Source of the DNA: Leptolyngbyaceae cyanobacterium SM1_3_5 | GTDB taxonomy: Bacteria; Cyanobacteriota; Cyanobacteriia; Elainellales; Elainellaceae | NCBI GenBank assembly: GCA_012031475.1 | Contig: JAAUTJ010000397.1 | Span: 1 to 5,295 of the forward strand | Direction of reading: 5' to 3' | Length of the DNA stretch: 5,295 nucleotides | Notes under the pieces: generated by a model | Told to the model about the DNA's origin: nothing | Seen by the model: only the letters and a program-made list of their open reading frames with translations | Database searches by the model: none | Shown: positions 5,220 to 5,295 of the stretch, one piece after another | Numbering within the stretch: position 1 is the stretch's first letter | Layout: each line of letters begins with the position of its first letter | Made by a program: the position numbers and the translations under genes

Positions 5220-5295
5220 GGGCGTGTCATCAATTAGGTAAGCTGGGGTAAGCAGTATCTCATCCAAGCAGACTTCAATGACAACCCGACGCTAC
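5220..5295 (+). mobile_element. Probable left end of an IS5-type insertion sequence (runs off the window)
   Basis: The sequence changes character 14 bases after the membrane gene stop. GGGCGTGTCATCAATTAGG (5220-5238) resembles the terminal inverted repeats of IS5-family elements in cyanobacteria as I remember them, and a start codon for a transposase-like MTTRRY follows 58 bases inside the end. The end abuts a CCCTAGGG palindrome (5215-5222), so a TA or CTAG target duplication is possible. The other end is off the window, so the boundaries cannot be verified. Confidence 0.45.
5278..5295 (+). CDS. Putative transposase, N-terminal fragment (6 codons visible)
   Basis: ATG 5278 opens a frame MTTRRY that continues past the window edge. 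Transposases of the IS5 family with a split DDE domain commonly begin with a short basic leader ending RRYP or KPYP before SDLTD-type residues, and this fits that pattern. The position just inside a probable IS end supports the call. Only six residues are visible and no clear Shine-Dalgarno is present, so this rests on resemblance and context. Confidence 0.4.

Noticed and set aside
5220..5292. Minus-strand frame of about 23 codons ending DEILLTPAYLIDDTP
   Set aside because: It has an in-frame stop at 5292-5294 and is too short. The + strand MTTRRY start explains the region better.

Overview
The window is chromosomal DNA from a cyanobacterium. At least ten copies of the HIP1 octamer GCGATCGC are present (for example at 474, 932, 1005, 2400, 2418, 2992, 3174, 4039, 4190 and 5149), where chance predicts about 0.1 in 5.3 kb. 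The gene content agrees: a NatD-type amino-acid permease, a SigF-type group 3 sigma factor and several short proteins of cyanobacterial character. The genus cannot be fixed from the sequence. A filamentous, Leptolyngbya- or Nostoc-like relative is only a guess.

Layout, left to right. (1) 114-257 (+) encodes a 47-residue single-helix membrane protein, ended by a textbook hairpin terminator at 278-316. (2) 335-1201 (-) is a complete LivH/NatD-type ABC permease with no partner subunits beside it. (3) 1202-1569 is a 368-bp divergent intergenic region. (4) 1594-2373 (+) is a SigF-like sigma factor. (5) 2394-2431 is a perfect 14-bp-stem hairpin, with a HIP1 site in each arm, between converging genes. 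(6) 2437-2706 (-) is an 89-residue hypothetical protein. (7) 2727-2753 is a perfect 9-bp inverted repeat just upstream of it. (8) 2779-3958 (-) is an M20-family amidohydrolase broken by one extra base in a homopolymer. (9) 4157-5205 (+) is a seven-helix membrane protein of unknown function, split into two overlapping frames at a T6 tract that forms a U UUU UUG slippery heptamer. (10) From about 5220 to the window end is what looks like the left end of an IS5-type insertion sequence, with its transposase starting at 5278.

The genes do not form one operon: strand changes at nearly every gene and hairpins separate several of them. The amino-acid permease and the amidohydrolase (which releases amino acids from N-acyl conjugates) share a loose nitrogen or amino-acid theme, but nothing in the sequence ties them together.

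The main point of interest is the pair of frame breaks in genes 8 and 9. Both sit in short homopolymers less than 1 kb apart and next to an IS end. They may be sequencing errors, real decay, or, for gene 9, programmed -1 frameshifting or coupled reinitiation through a TAATG stop/start overlap. No CRISPR array, tRNA, rRNA or known defence system was seen.
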